A stretch of DNA of 64,000 nucleotides from NCBI GenBank assembly GCA_035653595.1, contig DASRBO010000190.1:17356-81355 (forward strand), given 5' to 3'. Numbering within the stretch: the first letter of the stretch is position 1; each line of letters opens with the position of its first letter. The position numbers and the translations under genes were made by a program. Of this stretch, positions 63,720 through 64,000 are shown piece after piece. The stretch comes from DASRBO01 sp035653595 (lineage in GTDB: Bacteria; Actinomycetota; Acidimicrobiia; Acidimicrobiales; JAJPHE01). Under the pieces are notes generated by a model. The model was not told the origin of the DNA and ran no database searches. It saw only the letters and a list, made by a program, of their open reading frames with translations.

Positions 63720-64000
63720 TTGCCTGACTACGACGCCGTCCTCTGCGTCACCGCCGTCTGCCACGACATCGGCTCACGTCCGATCCTGCGCGACGTCTCC
63801 TTCACCGTCGGTCCCGGTACCCGCCTGGGGGTGACCGGCCCCAACGGGGTGGGCAAGTCCACCCTGCTCAAGATCGTGGCCGGCCTCATCGCCCCGACCA
63901 GTGGCTCGGTGGCTGTGAGCCCGCCGCAGGCCACGGTGGGCTACCTGGCCCAGGAACGGGTGGGACCGGCCGGCCGTTCGGGGGCCACGGCGGCAGACCA
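63720..64000 (+). CDS. ABC-F family ATPase, N-terminal part
   Basis: The gene runs off the window, and about 93 residues are visible. Walker A is GPNGVGKSTLL near residue 40, in the order strand-loop-helix of an ABC domain. The later GYLAQE stretch is typical of ABC-F proteins, which have two ATPase domains and no membrane part and act on ribosomes. TTG 63720 is preceded by GGAGG (63710-63714). An ABC-F identity over an ordinary ABC ATPase is likely but unproven without the rest. Confidence 0.75.
   Translation, partial: MPDYDAVLCVTAVCHDIGSRPILRDVSFTVGPGTRLGVTGPNGVGKSTLLKIVAGLIAPTSGSVAVSPPQATVGYLAQERVGPAGRSGATAAD

Overview
This is a dense, high-GC chromosomal window with many GTG/TTG starts and long chains of ATGA/GTGA gene overlaps. 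The gene content fits an actinobacterium: MurT/GatD peptidoglycan amidation, a MoxR-DUF58-transglutaminase-like cluster, many acyl-CoA ligase, SDR and amidohydrolase genes, and fused Liv-type ABC transporters. An uncultured Acidimicrobiia-like lineage is my best guess; this is inferred from gene style and there is no rRNA to prove it. No CRISPR array, insertion sequence or prophage was seen. One tRNA, tRNA-Val(GAC), was found.

Layout. 0-8.4 kb: end of a PlsC-type acyltransferase, a GntR/UTRA regulator divergent from a mitochondrial-type aconitase, a murT-gatD pair coupled to a HAD-PlsC fusion, and a LysR regulator. 8.4-15.5 kb: acyl-CoA ligase, DHA2 drug/H+ antiporter, Wzx-like flippase and two alpha/beta hydrolases, all on the minus strand. 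15.6-18.8 kb: two translationally coupled amidohydrolases. 27.5 down to 18.8 kb: one tightly overlapping minus-strand chain, moxR - DUF58 - transglutaminase-like - lipoprotein - lipoprotein - tetR - SDR - aldo/keto reductase. The transglutaminase-like protein has lost the expected catalytic Cys, His and Asp.

27.6-49.8 kb is the centre of interest. Two paralogous transport systems flank a small carbohydrate-type cluster. System 1 (minus, 35.6 to 27.6 kb) is a type-1 substrate-binding protein, a lipoprotein, a fused LivH-LivM permease, and one polypeptide joining an MFS transporter to both Liv ATPases (MFS-LivF-LivG). System 2 (42.0-49.8 kb) is a lipoprotein binding protein, divergent from a fused LivH-LivM permease, an MFS-LivF fusion, and a LivG with a long basic tail. 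Between them lie an L-fuconate dehydratase-like enolase-superfamily enzyme, a signal-less family-1 solute-binding protein, a GHL6/beta-galactosidase-trimerisation type glycoside hydrolase and a sulfatase. I read these four as a cytoplasmic route for sulfated, probably fucose-containing sugars, but the substrate is inference. The promoter region of system 1 carries three half-sites spaced exactly 11 bp apart. The sulfatase start codon lies inside a perfect 19-bp hairpin.

49.8-55 kb holds short genes: a two-TM potassium channel divergent from a small class III nucleotidyl cyclase, a GNAT acetyltransferase, a methyltransferase and several unknown small proteins. 55.1-58.7 kb is visibly less GC-rich and holds a repeat-containing secreted protein and a gene-poor stretch with a perfect 22-bp palindrome, ending at tRNA-Val, so it may be acquired DNA. 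58.8-64 kb: acyl-CoA ligase, glycogen debranching enzyme glgX, a YihX-like HAD phosphatase and the start of an ABC-F ATPase.
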